A DNA stretch of 64,000 bases from Blastocystis hominis (Eukaryota; Sar; Bigyra; Opalinata; Blastocystidae). Below, piece by piece: positions 53,328 to 64,000 of the stretch (its first letter is position 1; every line of letters starts with the position of its first letter). Made by a program: the position numbers and the translations under genes. Location: assembly GCF_000151665.1 (NCBI RefSeq), contig NW_013171819.1:186001-250000 (forward strand), written 5' to 3'. The notes under the pieces are model-generated. The model saw only the letters and a program-made list of their open reading frames with translations, ran no database searches and had not been told where the DNA came from.

Positions 53328-53600
53328 CTACAATGGCTTTTGCACATATTTTCCAATATCTGGATACCAAAATAGCGAAGCTCCCATAATTGCACTGGTT
53401 TGAACACCCCTCCCATGATACACCTGCTGCTGATAAAAATAATATTCTGTTACACTATAAAGACTGCTGTTTGACTTTTGCTGCCCCTGAAACATCTCAA
53501 TGGAGTTAAACGACGCATTGTCGCTCGGGACAAACTCCATTTTTCTCTCTGCACATACAAAAATGATAGCAATTAAGAAGAGTATAATAGGACTCTTCAT
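53328..53600 (-). CDS. small secreted-type protein, unknown
   Basis: 90 residues from MKSPIILFLIAIIFVCAERK, a convincing signal peptide, then a Ser/Tyr-rich region (SLYSVTEYYFYQQQVYHGRG). No domain recognised. A second minus-strand frame (53858-53604) directly upstream contains PVQTTVFGADP and YLRTGAVVFGAKTN and may belong to the same gene, but it overlaps the proposed Mps1 N-terminus on the other strand. Confidence 0.35.
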   Translation of the reverse strand: MKSPIILFLIAIIFVCAERKMEFVPSDNASFNSIEMFQGQQKSNSSLYSVTEYYFYQQQVYHGRGVQTSAIMGASLFWYPDIGKYVQKPL

Positions 53601-53680
53601 AACTCAAAAAATGGGAAAAAGGCGATGAATGCCAATTTTTGGAATTCCAGTCTCATTCCATTTTACTCTTCCTAGATGGT

Positions 53681-55300
53681 ATGAATACTCCGAACAAGGA
53701 AAGGAGTTTGTCTTTGCCCCAAAGACCACTGCTCCAGTCCTCAAGTAGTCGTTTGGATCGATTGGTTTATTGTGCAGTGGGTCCGCGCCGAATACAGTTG
53801 TCTGTACAGGAAACCAGTTTGCGAGACCATGGGGACAGCGCTTTCCCTCGAACGCCATTAAACAAGCAAGAGCGCTTATCTACGTCACGAAAGCGTTTCT
53901 CTCCGGTAGAAGAAAAAGAAGAAGCCAAAACCCCGGAAGGCCATGGAGCTGGAGAACGATTTCAGGAGCGGAAGTTTTCTTATTCCTCTGAGAAGCGAAG
54001 CCAAGAGAAGAAGAGAAAATCGATGTCTTCTTTTCCTGAGGATAGTCCCTCCATGGCAGTACCCAAGAATTTGCTAGATACAATCATTGTAATATGCTTA
54101 GCAGTATTTTGTAAATATAGATAAATGGGAAAAAGTACATCAAGTTGAAATTGATTGGCGAGGGAGGGAGTAGCAAGGTGTACCGTGTAATAAACGAATC
54201 AAACGACGTTTTAGCGCTAAAGTGTGTGAAGCTGAGCACCGATCCGTCCAATCAAGTCCACAACAATGATTTCCTCAACGAAGTGTCCCTTTTGAAGTCC
54301 CTTCGTGGCACTCCCGGCATCATCGAGCTGATCGACAGCGAACTCAACAAAACCGACAACATCCTCCACATCGTCCCTCTCCCTCTCTCTCCTCACTCCC
54401 AGCTCCTCGAATGCGGCGAAACCGACCTGAAATCCTACCTCGCTCGCTCCCGCGAGACCAACGAATCGCTCGACATGAACTTCATCCGCCTGGTGTGGCA
54501 GCAGATGCTCACCGCCGTGAACGCGATCCACAACAAGCACATCATCCACAGCGACCTCAAGCCCGGCAATTTCCTCTTCGTCAAGGGCCAGCTCAAGCTC
54601 ATCGACTTCGGAATCGCCAAGTCCATGCCTCCCGAAGCCACCAGCGTGCTCCGCGACAGCCTCATGGGCACGCTCTCCTACATCTCTCCGGAAGTGCTCC
54701 TCGAGACGGGAAATGCCGGCGACCACGGCGTCCGCGTGGGCCTTTCCGAGCCGAATGAAGCGTAGATCCGCCGGTCTGCGGACGTCTGGTCGCTTGGCTG
54801 CATCCTCTACCAGATGGTGTACAAGCGATCGCCGTGGCACGGGCTTTCCCAGCACCAACGCCTCCTCGCGATCGTCCAGAGCTCCTTCCAGATCCCGTTC
54901 CCGTCGCTGTCGTAGGCGCTGATCGATTGCTTGACGCGAGAAATCCATGGCTGCTGGACGTCATGAAGGCCTGCTTGCAGCGCGATCCCGCGAAGCGGCC
55001 GGCGATTGAGGGCCCGAACGGGCTGCTGGAGCATCCGTTCTTGCAGCCGCAGGGGCAGCGCGCGCTGCAGCTGTACAAGCAGATGTCGATGGACAACGCG
55101 ATCATGCGGGAGGTGATTCGGCAGATCCACGAAGTGGCGAGGGATCAGCGATGGGAGAAGGAAGGGATCGTGCCGTTGGTGACGAAGGTAGGGCAGTGGA
55201 GAGGGGTGAAGGGAAGGAACTCGTCATTCAGAGGGCGAGGAATCGGCCGATCGATGTGAAGGCGGCGTTGACGAATGCGGAGAGGAAGTTGGCCGTGTAG
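53681..55300 (+). CDS. MPS1: Mps1/TTK dual-specificity protein kinase
   Basis: Spindle-checkpoint kinase acting at kinetochores. Kinase motifs: glycine loop LIGEGGSSKVYRV, VAIK-like ALKCVKL, the family-diagnostic HSDLKPGNFL in place of HRDLKxxN, DFG in LIDFGIAKSM, SYISPEV and DVWSLGCILYQM. The entry INGKKYIKLKLIGEGGSS is typical of Mps1. Introns: 54085-54116 (about 32 nt), one of 30 nt at about 54375, 36 nt at about 54728, 29 nt at about 54913, 44 nt at about 55187. The N-terminal 130 residues are Ser/Lys/Glu-rich and disordered; the start at 53681 is uncertain. Stop TAG at 55298-55300, TGTTTGTT near 55318. Confidence 0.85.
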
Positions 55301-55488
55301 TGTGTGTACTCTATGTGTGTTTGTTGGAAAGAAAGAGAATAGAGGGTTGTGTGTTGTGTACAAATGTGTGGAGGTGGAGAGAATGGTTATTATGGTAAGG
55401 AGTGAACAAGGGGATTGAAATAGATAGATGAAAAGACAGAGGAAGGGTATGATGTGTTAATAGCAGTGAATTGGGATTGGAGCGACTG

Positions 55489-55491
<3 letters not shown>

Positions 55492-55521
<30 letters not shown>

Positions 55522-55526
55522 GTAAT
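55492..55526. repeat. (TAA)n microsatellite
   Basis: About eleven AAT/TAA units downstream of the kinase gene. Confidence 0.95.
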
Positions 55527-55630
55527 ACAATTCATACTTTGGATCCTATTCCCAATTGGTCTTGTATATAAATGACGAGTCGCGTTTTGATATCTTACCA
55601 CTCCCTTTTCTTCATTTCCGATATCTCTCT

Positions 55631-55739
55631 NNNNNNNNNNNNNNNNNNNNNNNNNNNNNNNNNNNNNNNNNNNNNNNNNNNNNNNNNNNNNNNNNNNNNN
55701 NNNNNNNNNNNNNNNNNNNNNNNNNNNNNNNNNNNNNNN
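55631..55739. other. assembly gap (109 N)
   Basis: Run of N; nothing can be said about its content. Confidence 1.
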
Positions 55740-55875
55740 TAGGTAGCTAAACGCTATCACTTCTGCGATATATGTTAAGAAGCTTGTCGAATATCACTTC
55801 CTCTTTCTCATTCCCAACTTTTCTGGATAAACGCAGTTCCCCTTCGCTATACTATCACAGAATGCCATCAAAAAT

Positions 55876-56338
55876 CTACCGATCCACAAATTCAATATAA
55901 CACATGGGAGCTTTGTCTCCATCTCTGTAACCACATCTCATAATACGCGTATAACCACCATTTCGATCTCTAGAAGCAATCGTAAAAAAGAAAAACAAAA
56001 AACTTGTATCGTCCTGCTATTGTATCAAACAACTTCTCCATTGCTTCATCTGTCTTCACAGTCACAGCAGCACGCTGACGTGCATAATCCGTACCTATCT
56101 GGAACTCAAAATAAGCACTATTACCCTTTTTCGCCAGTGTGACCATTTGGTCGGCTACACGCCTCACCTCCTTAGCACGCGTAACCGTTGTTCGAATTCT
56201 ATCATGCTCAATAAGGGAAGTGGTTAAGTTCCTAAATCTTACTTGGAAACGAACGAAAATGTACCTAAGCATGGCAGTTCGGTGGGAAGTTTTTCTTCCC
56301 AACTTTCGGAAGATCACACGATGCTTCATCAAGAACAA
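55876..56338 (-). CDS. organellar large-subunit ribosomal protein bL17
   Basis: Bacterial-type L17 of the mitochondrion-related organelle. [20 protein letters not shown] matches the L17 start, then [47 protein letters not shown] and the final CYIELV-like CYIEFVDR. Three introns (33, 30 and 34 nt), the last at 55970-56003. The usual first Met is MKHR at 56329; an upstream Met at 56338 is equally open. About 120 residues, normal length, no clear presequence. Confidence 0.88.
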
Positions 56339-56746
56339 TTAAGAAACAAAAGGGGTAGAAACGTGTATAAACGAATAATATTGGTGGCTGTTGTTGCCGA
56401 TACATTTGGAAAGTTCATTTTGCGAAACTTGCCTGGTTGTTGGCAATAGAGATGCAGATAATGAACGAAAATGATATGGATTATAGATCTGATGCTATTT
56501 ACTTCTGGTTCATCCTCTATTTTTGCATTTTTACTATGTGGTACATAATGGAGACAATTGAGGATGTAATATCATTTTCCATAATAATCCTTTTGTCATA
56601 ATCTCCATGAAAAATCGTAGTAATGGATTTTTTCTAATTCTTTTGACTCATGTTTCTCACAAACATCATATTCAAAAATATAGTATTCAGTAACTTTAGA
56701 TATATAAAATATCTCAGTTACAAAGATCTCAAGAAACACATCCCAC
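56339..56746. other. no supported gene
   Basis: AT-rich spacer; no coherent frame or repeat seen. Confidence 0.4.
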
Positions 56747-58347
56747 TCAAACATCAAACTGTAACTTTTTCTCCCTTTTTCCTCGCTCGAGTGAAATCAT
56801 AAACGTCTCTCCCGCCTTCTTTCTCATCGAATACACCGAACATTGTAACCCTTTTTCCTTCAAGAACGCTTCACTGGACACCTCATTATCGAACGTTTTC
56901 AACATTCCAACCGCAGACAGTCCAAAACTGCTACCCTCCGACCAAATCAAATAATCGCTGTCTTTCAAAATAAACATATCCAACATGGCTCGATAATAGA
57001 AACTCTTCCAAGTTCCCCATATCTCGGTTTTCGATTTAGCGGGGGACGAATGACCGATCGCAAAATCTTTCATTTGATAAATGAAATCGACTCCTGTGGA
57101 TCTCACGACCTTATAAATCTTTTCCAACACATGACTCGAATCTGTGGAGATGTACAAAAACGTGTTGTTTCGATTCAATCCATGTTTTTTCATGTACAAC
57201 GCCACTTCGTTCAATGCGACGTTCATCGCATACTCTCCCTGCATCTCTCTCTCGTGGAAATTCGCCAGTTTCCCGCCCATTCGAAGCTGAATTCCGATCA
57301 TTGTTCGTTCATGCAGCTTCGTCAAATGCCCGTTTATCTTCGTGCACATTTCGAAATCCGGGTTGAGAAGCAATCGGAACATAAGCGACCGAAACTCTGT
57401 ACCTGCCCAAACGGCTGAAACAGGTCCTGAAACTGTGGGAATCAGTCCGTTGCGTTCTAGAATGGAGCGATAGAACCTCAGATTGATATCGCGATCGGTG
57501 ATATCGATGTAATAAATGTAGCAAAGCTGAGGTTTTTTCCGGAGGTAAAACAGTGGATACGATGAGAAAAACTTTCGGAGTTCCTGGGCGCCTTTGAAGT
57601 CGTAGCAACGCGATAATGGTATTCTACTAGATAGCTTGTCTAGATTAGGGAAGGGGACAAAGAACGATTGAAAAAAGCTGGGAGAAGACTCGACTAGACG
57701 TCACGCACTCACCAGGAAAGTACTGTGAAATGAACGATTAGAGACGGCTGCAATATACGCAGTCGTCATGATTCCGTTGATTACGTTGCCCAAACCGGAC
57801 TCAGCGTGGGGAATGTGGTTGATCGTAAATACTGACTTAGCTCGAAATGAAGCGTCTAAAGATCGAAGATAGGCGTCAAATCGATGCTGCTGCTGTACTC
57901 GAGCTTGTTGCGAAATCGTAATATCTGCACTATTCCTCAAACGCCATTTCGAATAATGGAAACTAGATCTTCTGGAGTATTTCCCCTTATTCTTTTTCTC
58001 TGCAAAACGATTTTTCACAGAAAGTGAGGATGGAGGCATTTTTGCATGAGAGACATTGGTAGTGAGAGAAGAAGCAAAAGAACTATTAGTAGAAGAAGAA
58101 AGCTTGTAAATAGTAGCAGAACAGTTATTTTTCAAACGTGAAGAGAGAGATAATGACTTATTAGGTTTAACACCTCTGAAGGAGATAGTTTTATTCTGAA
58201 TATTGCTATTCTTGGAATTGCCATACACTTCGTTGGAGAAGTTCTACTATGAAAGGCAAAGAAAGAAATTACACGACTCAAGTAAGTAAAAATACAAATG
58301 ACGAACAGAAGAGGTATAAAAAACGTTCCTGAAAAGAAAACCATCAT
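56747..58347 (-). CDS. fucosyltransferase-like type II membrane enzyme
   Basis: Probable Golgi glycosyltransferase. The N-terminus (MMVFFSGTFFIPLLFVICIF) is a signal anchor, followed by a Ser/Lys-rich stem. Catalytic-domain motifs fit the GT37/FUT8-like GT-B fold: ESGLGNVINGIMTTAYIAAV (GLGN, GDP-sugar side) and IGIQLRMGGKLANFHERE, the counterpart of the R-x-G/HVR segment, plus FLYISTDSSHVLEK and YLIWSEGSSFGLSA near the end. Introns sit at about 57600-57710 (longer than average) and 57400-57420. The acceptor is unknown, and fucose specificity is inferred from family resemblance. Confidence 0.6.
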
Positions 58348-58783
58348 ACAGAACTATTTACCTAGAGTCAACATTGGAATAATATGTAATACGAGAAGTT
58401 AAGTAATAAAAACGAAAACAAAATATTAAAAGTAGATTGTTTTACCATTAAAAGTGTAAATACGATTTAACAGTTCTGTTATTTTGATTCTATCTCTACT
58501 ATTTCCATCACATTATTAATAATTATCAGTGTTGCTAATATCAACTGTATAGCAGTACGTTTGCAAATAGTCTTTTTCGCTTGCCGCTAACGTGTTTTAT
58601 TCCATTTGAGGTTTTATTTTATTATTCCACGGATGTGTATTATTGCTGTGCAGAGTGTATTTTGACATACTTGTCAGTAAAATTACACTAGACAATAGAT
58701 TAGATACTACTAATGAAAAGCCATAGATTCTATCAAAATCATTCATACGGATAATAGTTAAATTGATGCATTACAAAAGAATT
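58348..58783. other. AT-rich spacer
   Basis: No gene or repeat supported. Confidence 0.4.
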
Positions 58784-59153
58784 AGGTAATTGGCGTCTAT
58801 TGCGCGAAAACTATGGACCGCCTTTTTCGGCCTTCAGACCCCATCAACTGCATGCCTGCCGTCCAAAGTCGCCTCACAAACCCCATCTTCCATCGCTGGC
58901 CGTTGTTCACATAATTTCATAGTCTTCACAAGACTTTAAGGGACCAAAAATTAACCTTAGCTGAAAATCGACGGCGTCTATTGCGCGAAAATTTATTGCC
59001 GCCATTTTCGACCATTTTTTACCTGTCAGCTGGGTCGGTCATACTAAACAGCCACTCCACCCTGTGTCTCCATGCAATCCGAGGTACCTCTGACGCCTCT
59101 TGTCGGCAGGGATCAAACTATCGCGCAAAACCACGCCAATTACCTATTATTAT
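58784..59153. mobile_element. short inverted-repeat unit (MITE-like or solo terminus)
   Basis: Bounded by TAGGTAATTGGCG and its exact reverse complement CGCCAATTACCTA; each is followed inward by a TTGCGCG(A) box. Contains an internal second copy of GGCGTCTATTGCGCGAAAA at 58973. No coding sequence. Confidence 0.65.
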
Positions 59154-59231
59154 AGGAGCCTCTGATTCCCCTCCCACACAGTCCAAAGTTAAAAGAAAAA
59201 CAACATCTCCTTTACAGAGGGGAGCATTCGT

Positions 59232-59251
59232 GGGGGAGCCACAGGTTCCCC
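59232..59251. repeat. hairpin downstream of second polymerase
   Basis: GGGGGAGCC(ACA)GGTTCCCC with one mismatch, directly beside the polymerase stop. Confidence 0.75.
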
Positions 59252-62200
59252 TACATGTTCTTCAATCGGTAATGCGCGAATGCTAGTGTATGCACGTTGT
59301 CGTCCAAGATCCATCGCTTGTTGTCTGTGCACGTCATGTGTGTCTTGGTCTGCTCCTTCGTGGTAATATCGAAGGCCTGATTGTTGATGCGCTTGAAGCT
59401 TTTTTCAATTAATGCATCTCCTTTTTTCTTCTCTGCCTCAAGGACACGCTTGTACAAATCGATGTTCTTCACGCTCATTCTCTTTCCATCGATCACCACG
59501 TTGCGAGGAACATATTTCGTGGCGTTATATACGACATGCTTCTAATCAACCAGACAGTACATCTTCAATTTCAGTCCAACGAATTCTGTGGTGCGATGTC
59601 CGTTGTGTTCGTCCTTGAAAATGGGGCCAGGCAACTTCTTGTTGAAGTTGAGGAACGAGTCCAATGAAGGGAACTTGCTCTTGTCCACTTCATTCTCGTA
59701 ATACTTCACGAGTTCTCCATAGAAGTAGCTTGTGTTGTCCAATTCCGAGAAGTCGAACGATTTGTACATGTCACACATCTTGTGAACGATGTTAGCGCGA
59801 TCGTGCAACTGCACGATGAGTGAGTCCGTGTCCTGTCCCAACAGCTCCACGTTATCGAATGTCGTCTTGAGCACATTGTAGTAGAAATCGTATATGATGT
59901 GTTTGGACATGTCCAGAATGGCGAACCCGATGAAGAATGGCTTCACCACCCTGCGCACGGGTGTATTCAATTTGATGCCGATCAGATTCTCGGAATATAT
60001 GGTTGTCCCAGCAATCATATCATATCCATGCTTCTGAATGATTGCCTCACGTTCATTCCATGTGTTAGCGAACTTCACTTTCATCCGTTTCAATCCAGTC
60101 TCCACAAATTTGCCATAGGTGGAGTTTGCCAACAGCTTATACAGGTTCTTCTCCACAGTGGTCTTGGACTTCGCTCGTTTCTCACTCAGCATATTGACAT
60201 ACTCGAAGATGAACGGTGCCTGCTTGAATCGAATGAGATGGTGAATGTGTGTGACACGATATCCCTGTTGAATGCCCAGTTGCAACAGAGAGTAATGCAC
60301 GAGATACTTTTGACGAGGTACAAGATCACAGATGAGCTTCGGTGTATTCACCTCTTTCACTTTGTCCACAATGTCGTTCTTCTCAGCGTACTTCTTGATT
60401 CCATCGGAGTACATGCCCGCCTTCTGTACGGGGAAGAATGGTAAGTCATTGAACTTGTCGTGTAACTCCACTGGTGTCTCGATGTCACACTCGACGAAGA
60501 ATCCATACTTGCCGAACGTCTTGAATGATTGCACCCACCCATTTGGATCACGATTGATCTTCTCCATCACTTCTCGTCGTTCAGGTACACCCACCAACTC
60601 GTAAGGCATCATTCGATGCATGGCTCCACCGTACAGGTTGTTGGCGTCCAGGTAGTAGATGCCTTGGGACGACGTTACTTGCTCCTTGTTGTCAATGTTG
60701 ACCTTGGCATGTCGTTTCACGATCTGTGTGATGCCTCCTCGCAGGTTCTTCAATAATCGCATGAAGTCATCGATTTCATTTGTCTCCATCAATCGAATGC
60801 CCTTGCTCTCATAGAACTCACCCATGCGATTCAAGAACACTTTCACCAGTTGTTTCTCGGCAAGTCCCTCGTTGGCGTTGATGCGCATGATGTACTGAGC
60901 CCATTTCCTTGCGAGGGTCATGAGGCTACTCTCACTATGATCGCCCTCCATTGTCACCTTCAAGAAGAGCGAATAGGCCATTTGTGGTGCTGTGATGTAA
61001 TGCATTGGATCAACACCGAATGCATTCAGTGTGGTAACTCGGAAGTGTTCGAATGCATCAGCCATGAGAGTCACATCGAGTACATTGTACAATTCGTAGT
61101 ATTCACCCCATGTCTTGATATCGAAGGTCTTCTACAGCTTCACCATGTCATCATATTCGTCTTGGGACATCATCTCTCCCTTCATATCATCAATGCATTG
61201 CTTACGAGAAGGAATGACGGTATTGTTCATCGTCTCGTATGATTTGATGAGACTGTAGAACATGGGTTCCTTCCGTGTCAACAAATCGATGTATTCGTCA
61301 CTCCATTGCTTACCTCGAGATTCACAGTACTTGCATAGTTGTTGCTTGGTGTGCACGTACAAATCGAGGTTCCCTCCAAGTATCTGAGCCACAATGGAAC
61401 GCAGTGGACTGCTGATGAGTTTCAACGAGTCCTTGAATTGAATGCCGTTGTACTCGATCTGCATTTCCTTGTCTTCAGTGGTTGGAATGACTTCCAAATC
61501 TCCAGGCATCGTCGCGATGAGCTTCATGATGAATGTGAAGTCGTAGTGAGATCCATTGTGGAAGTAGACTGGCAGACGATAGTTCTTCTTGTTGAATGAG
61601 AGTTGTAGGTTACACTTGGTACAACAGGTGCAGATGTACTGTCCGGCTTCGAAGTGGCGTACCTCTCCCTTTCCTGTGGTGTATTCACCTGCCACATGTG
61701 CGTGATGTCTAACCTTGTCGTTTTCCAATTTCTTGCGACAGAAGGGACACATAGTTGTTGCACGAAAGTCCTTCTCGATGCTCGGAGAGTTCTCGATGGG
61801 TAATTCATCGAAGAGATATTCTTTCACACTCCCTTGCAATTGCACGAGATAGTCCATGAAAGGACGAAGCTCTTCTTCGCTCTCGTGTGGTGCATGGAAG
61901 ACTCTCAGTTGAGTCTGGATGGTAGGGATACGAGACACGGCTAGACAGGATAACATGATTGGCTTGTATCTGTTCTTGTCGTCAATGGCTGACTCGAAGT
62001 CAGCGTACACGACGACCGGTGCTGGCATTTCGTATCTCTGGTTGGTGAATCGCAACCGAGTCTCCTCATTCGCCAAGTCGTACTCTTCGCTTTCATTGAC
62101 GAGTTCTCGATGTGCTTGTACTTCGTGAGCATGAACAGCTTTGCAAGATCCGAAGAAGTCATCACAAAACCTGCACTTCACGTTTCTTGCTGTATGTCTA

Positions 62201-63652
62201 TTCTTTGTATCACTTCGTCGTGTGACATGATGCTTGAAATCATTCAAGTCCTTGATGTACAAGAAATGCTTGGGGGGTTCCCTCGGGTAGATTCAGGTCG
62301 TTCAAGATGCAGAGGGACAGAGGAGGACATGCTTTCTCCTTGCTTTTATACACGACATCGCATGTGAATAAATCGAATTGCTCCTTCGTCATATCGGTGT
62401 ATCCAGGCAAGAGTGTGACCTCGAATACATTGAGTGAGACTTTCAACAATGCCTCCAATGTGGCGAATTTCTCTTAACTTTGATCGAAGGGTGCATTGTC
62501 GCGAATGTCCATCGCCTCCTCCACTTCGTGAATGGTCACTCCGAATACTTTGTACTTATCGGGTTGTTTCCATCACTTATTGTACACACTCGCATCGCCT
62601 ATCTTGCGATTCGCAATAATCTTGTGTCCGCCTTCACTTGCCAGAATGAGACACCGTTGCAGGCACCGGTTGTCATCGATGTTCAGGTTGACCGCTGTCT
62701 GTCCAATGACGAACGGTGTTGGATGCTTGTGTCCTATGAATGTGCGAAGTGGGAACATCTCGACATGGAAGCCGATCCAACCAGCGTATTCAAAACCGCT
62801 TCCCTCTGTCTCCTGTTCCTCTACGGCATTTCTGTACCACTTCAGGTAGTCCTCGATCCACTCGTCGATACGATCTCGGTGAACGATGCGGAAGTGTCCC
62901 AATCGATCATCGGTGAGATTGAGAATCTTGGGATCTCCGTCATGTGTCCATATGAGATTGTATGCCATGATGGTGACGAAACACTGGTTGTACTCACGCA
63001 TTCCTTTGATGATGAAGTTCTTCACGATCTCATTGAACTCTTCTGTCTCATCGAATATGAGGTTGATCGGTTTCACTTCCTCATCGCTCTTTCCATCCGG
63101 TAGTCGAACCCACAGTCTATTGTCATCATCGTTATTGAGACGAAAGTCTTTCTTGGTACGCTTCTCATTCATCCATTCCTTGTACATGTCTCCTTCCACG
63201 GTGTGATAGTGTGTGAGTGCATATCCCAGTGACGAATCGATCACATTATCTAAGCGTCCCTGTGAGACCTTGCGATCAAAGCGTTCGAATGCTCTATTGC
63301 GTCTCATTTCACGCCTTTTCTCCACGGTGTTAAGGTAACCGGGTAGGTGAAGTTGTCGCTTCTCACCGAATTTGTGCCCATCCCACTCGTACAGGTTGTA
63401 CAGCTCATTCCATGCCTTGCTTCCTACGAACACGTACTTCTCGTTTGTAGGGCCAGTCACTCGTTTACGATGTGTTACCTGTGGTTTCGGTGTTGCTAGT
63501 TTCATCCCAAATATCTTGTTCGACAGATACACTCGTGAATTAGGAATGGTCTGATCGGTGAACCTATCGCCGACCATGTAGTACTTGGCCGCCAATCGCT
63601 TCCAGGTCGGCCCACCGATTTTGATTTGTTTGCCGGTCTCAGGGTTGATAGT
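59251..63652 (-). pseudogene. second polymerase B copy, truncated and decayed
   Basis: Homologous along its length to the polymerase at 44.5-49 kb, opposite strand. It begins abruptly at the INPETGKQIKIGG module next to an AAGTAGT element terminus at 63653, so the first codons are lost. Motifs A (YYLDANNLYGGAM), B and C (GQDTDSLI) are present. In-frame stops at about 62573 (TGA for Trp), 62475 (TAA), 61134 (TAG for Trp) and 59544 (TAG for Glu), and a frameshift near 62262. The lesions differ from those of the other copy, so the two decayed independently. It is followed by HYRLKNM-TAA at 59251. Confidence 0.88.
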
Positions 63653-64000
63653 AAGTAGTAGGGGAATGACTCGAAACACGCGAAAATCCATTTTCTACCA
63701 AATAACCGCGGTGAACTTTTTTCGACCATTTTTCGACCATTTTCGGCCATTTCCTGCCATTGCCTGCCTGGCTACCGTATTGTCCATAACAAGAAACGCG
63801 CGGAAACCCATGACTGCCAATTTCGGCCAATGTTAACCTGACTTCCATTGTAGGCCATGGTATCCATGGATGTGATGGGGACAACGAGGGACGACTTCGT
63901 CGTCCCGGGGGAGCTATGCTCCCCCACGTACGTTGCCCCGGGAGAGGCTACGCCTCTCCCTGCTTCGATTCCTCCCCATTGTCTTGTTGACTAAGGTAAA
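63653..64000 (+). mobile_element. left terminus of a third related element
   Basis: Starts AAGTAGTAGGGGAATG inside the second polymerase and shares vocabulary with the main element ends (CGCGAAAA, CCATTGCCTGCCTGGCTACC). It runs off the window. Confidence 0.65.
63877..63960. repeat. triple hairpin with enclosing stem
   Basis: GGGACGAC(TTC)GTCGTCCC, GGGGGAGC(TAT)GCTCCCCC and GGGAGAGGC(TAC)GCCTCTCCC. The first two are enclosed by GGGGACAACG / CGTTGCCCC, which could pair to form a cloverleaf-like fold. Confidence 0.9.

Overview
This is nuclear DNA of a unicellular eukaryote whose signature fits Blastocystis or a close stramenopile relative. Host genes are packed tightly and cut by many tiny introns (mostly 26-45 nt) that I could place by homology, and several gene ends carry a TGTTTGTT motif. 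At least two host genes (long-chain acyl-CoA synthetase and ALG13) appear to lack an encoded stop where homology ends, with a T exactly 4 nt before TGTTTGTT, as expected when the poly(A) tail completes the stop codon. The taxonomic call is inference; no rRNA gene is present.

Left host block (1-28.4 kb): MCM3 (partial), RPL11, NECAP, acyl-CoA synthetase, a poorly resolved stretch, NDUFB9, an AT-rich stretch with a MORN/leucine-rich-repeat gene, a large coiled-coil protein that may be a meiotic chromosome-axis (SYCP2-like) protein, U2AF large subunit, organellar ribosomal protein uS15, a TULIP-PDZ-serine-rich protein, a tail-anchored coiled-coil protein, a tetraspanin, eRF1, an unknown gene, then ALG13 plus a gamma-carbonic-anhydrase-like gene.

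Mobile block (28.4-49.5 kb): a Maverick/Polinton-like virus element lies between two direct copies of the ALG13/gamma-CA segment. It carries a protein-primed-type DNA polymerase B, a retroviral-type integrase, an adenain-like cysteine protease, an A32-type packaging ATPase, a probable major capsid protein, fibre-like proteins, a family of paralogous putative structural proteins and several small genes. Many of these are broken by single in-frame stops or frameshifts, so this copy looks recently dead. Gene borders are marked by GC-rich single or paired hairpins, by a TTTCACTTTG motif and by TAAATG-type starts. A second, truncated polymerase copy (59.2-63.65 kb, minus strand) is interrupted by the terminus of a third related element that runs off the right edge. 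The terminal heptamer AAGTAGT marks four element ends.

Right host block (49.5-58.8 kb): the second ALG13/gamma-CA copy, an unidentified multi-exon gene, small secreted-type reading frames, an Mps1/TTK kinase, a 109-base assembly gap, organellar ribosomal protein bL17 and a fucosyltransferase-like Golgi enzyme, followed by a short inverted-repeat unit next to the second polymerase relic.
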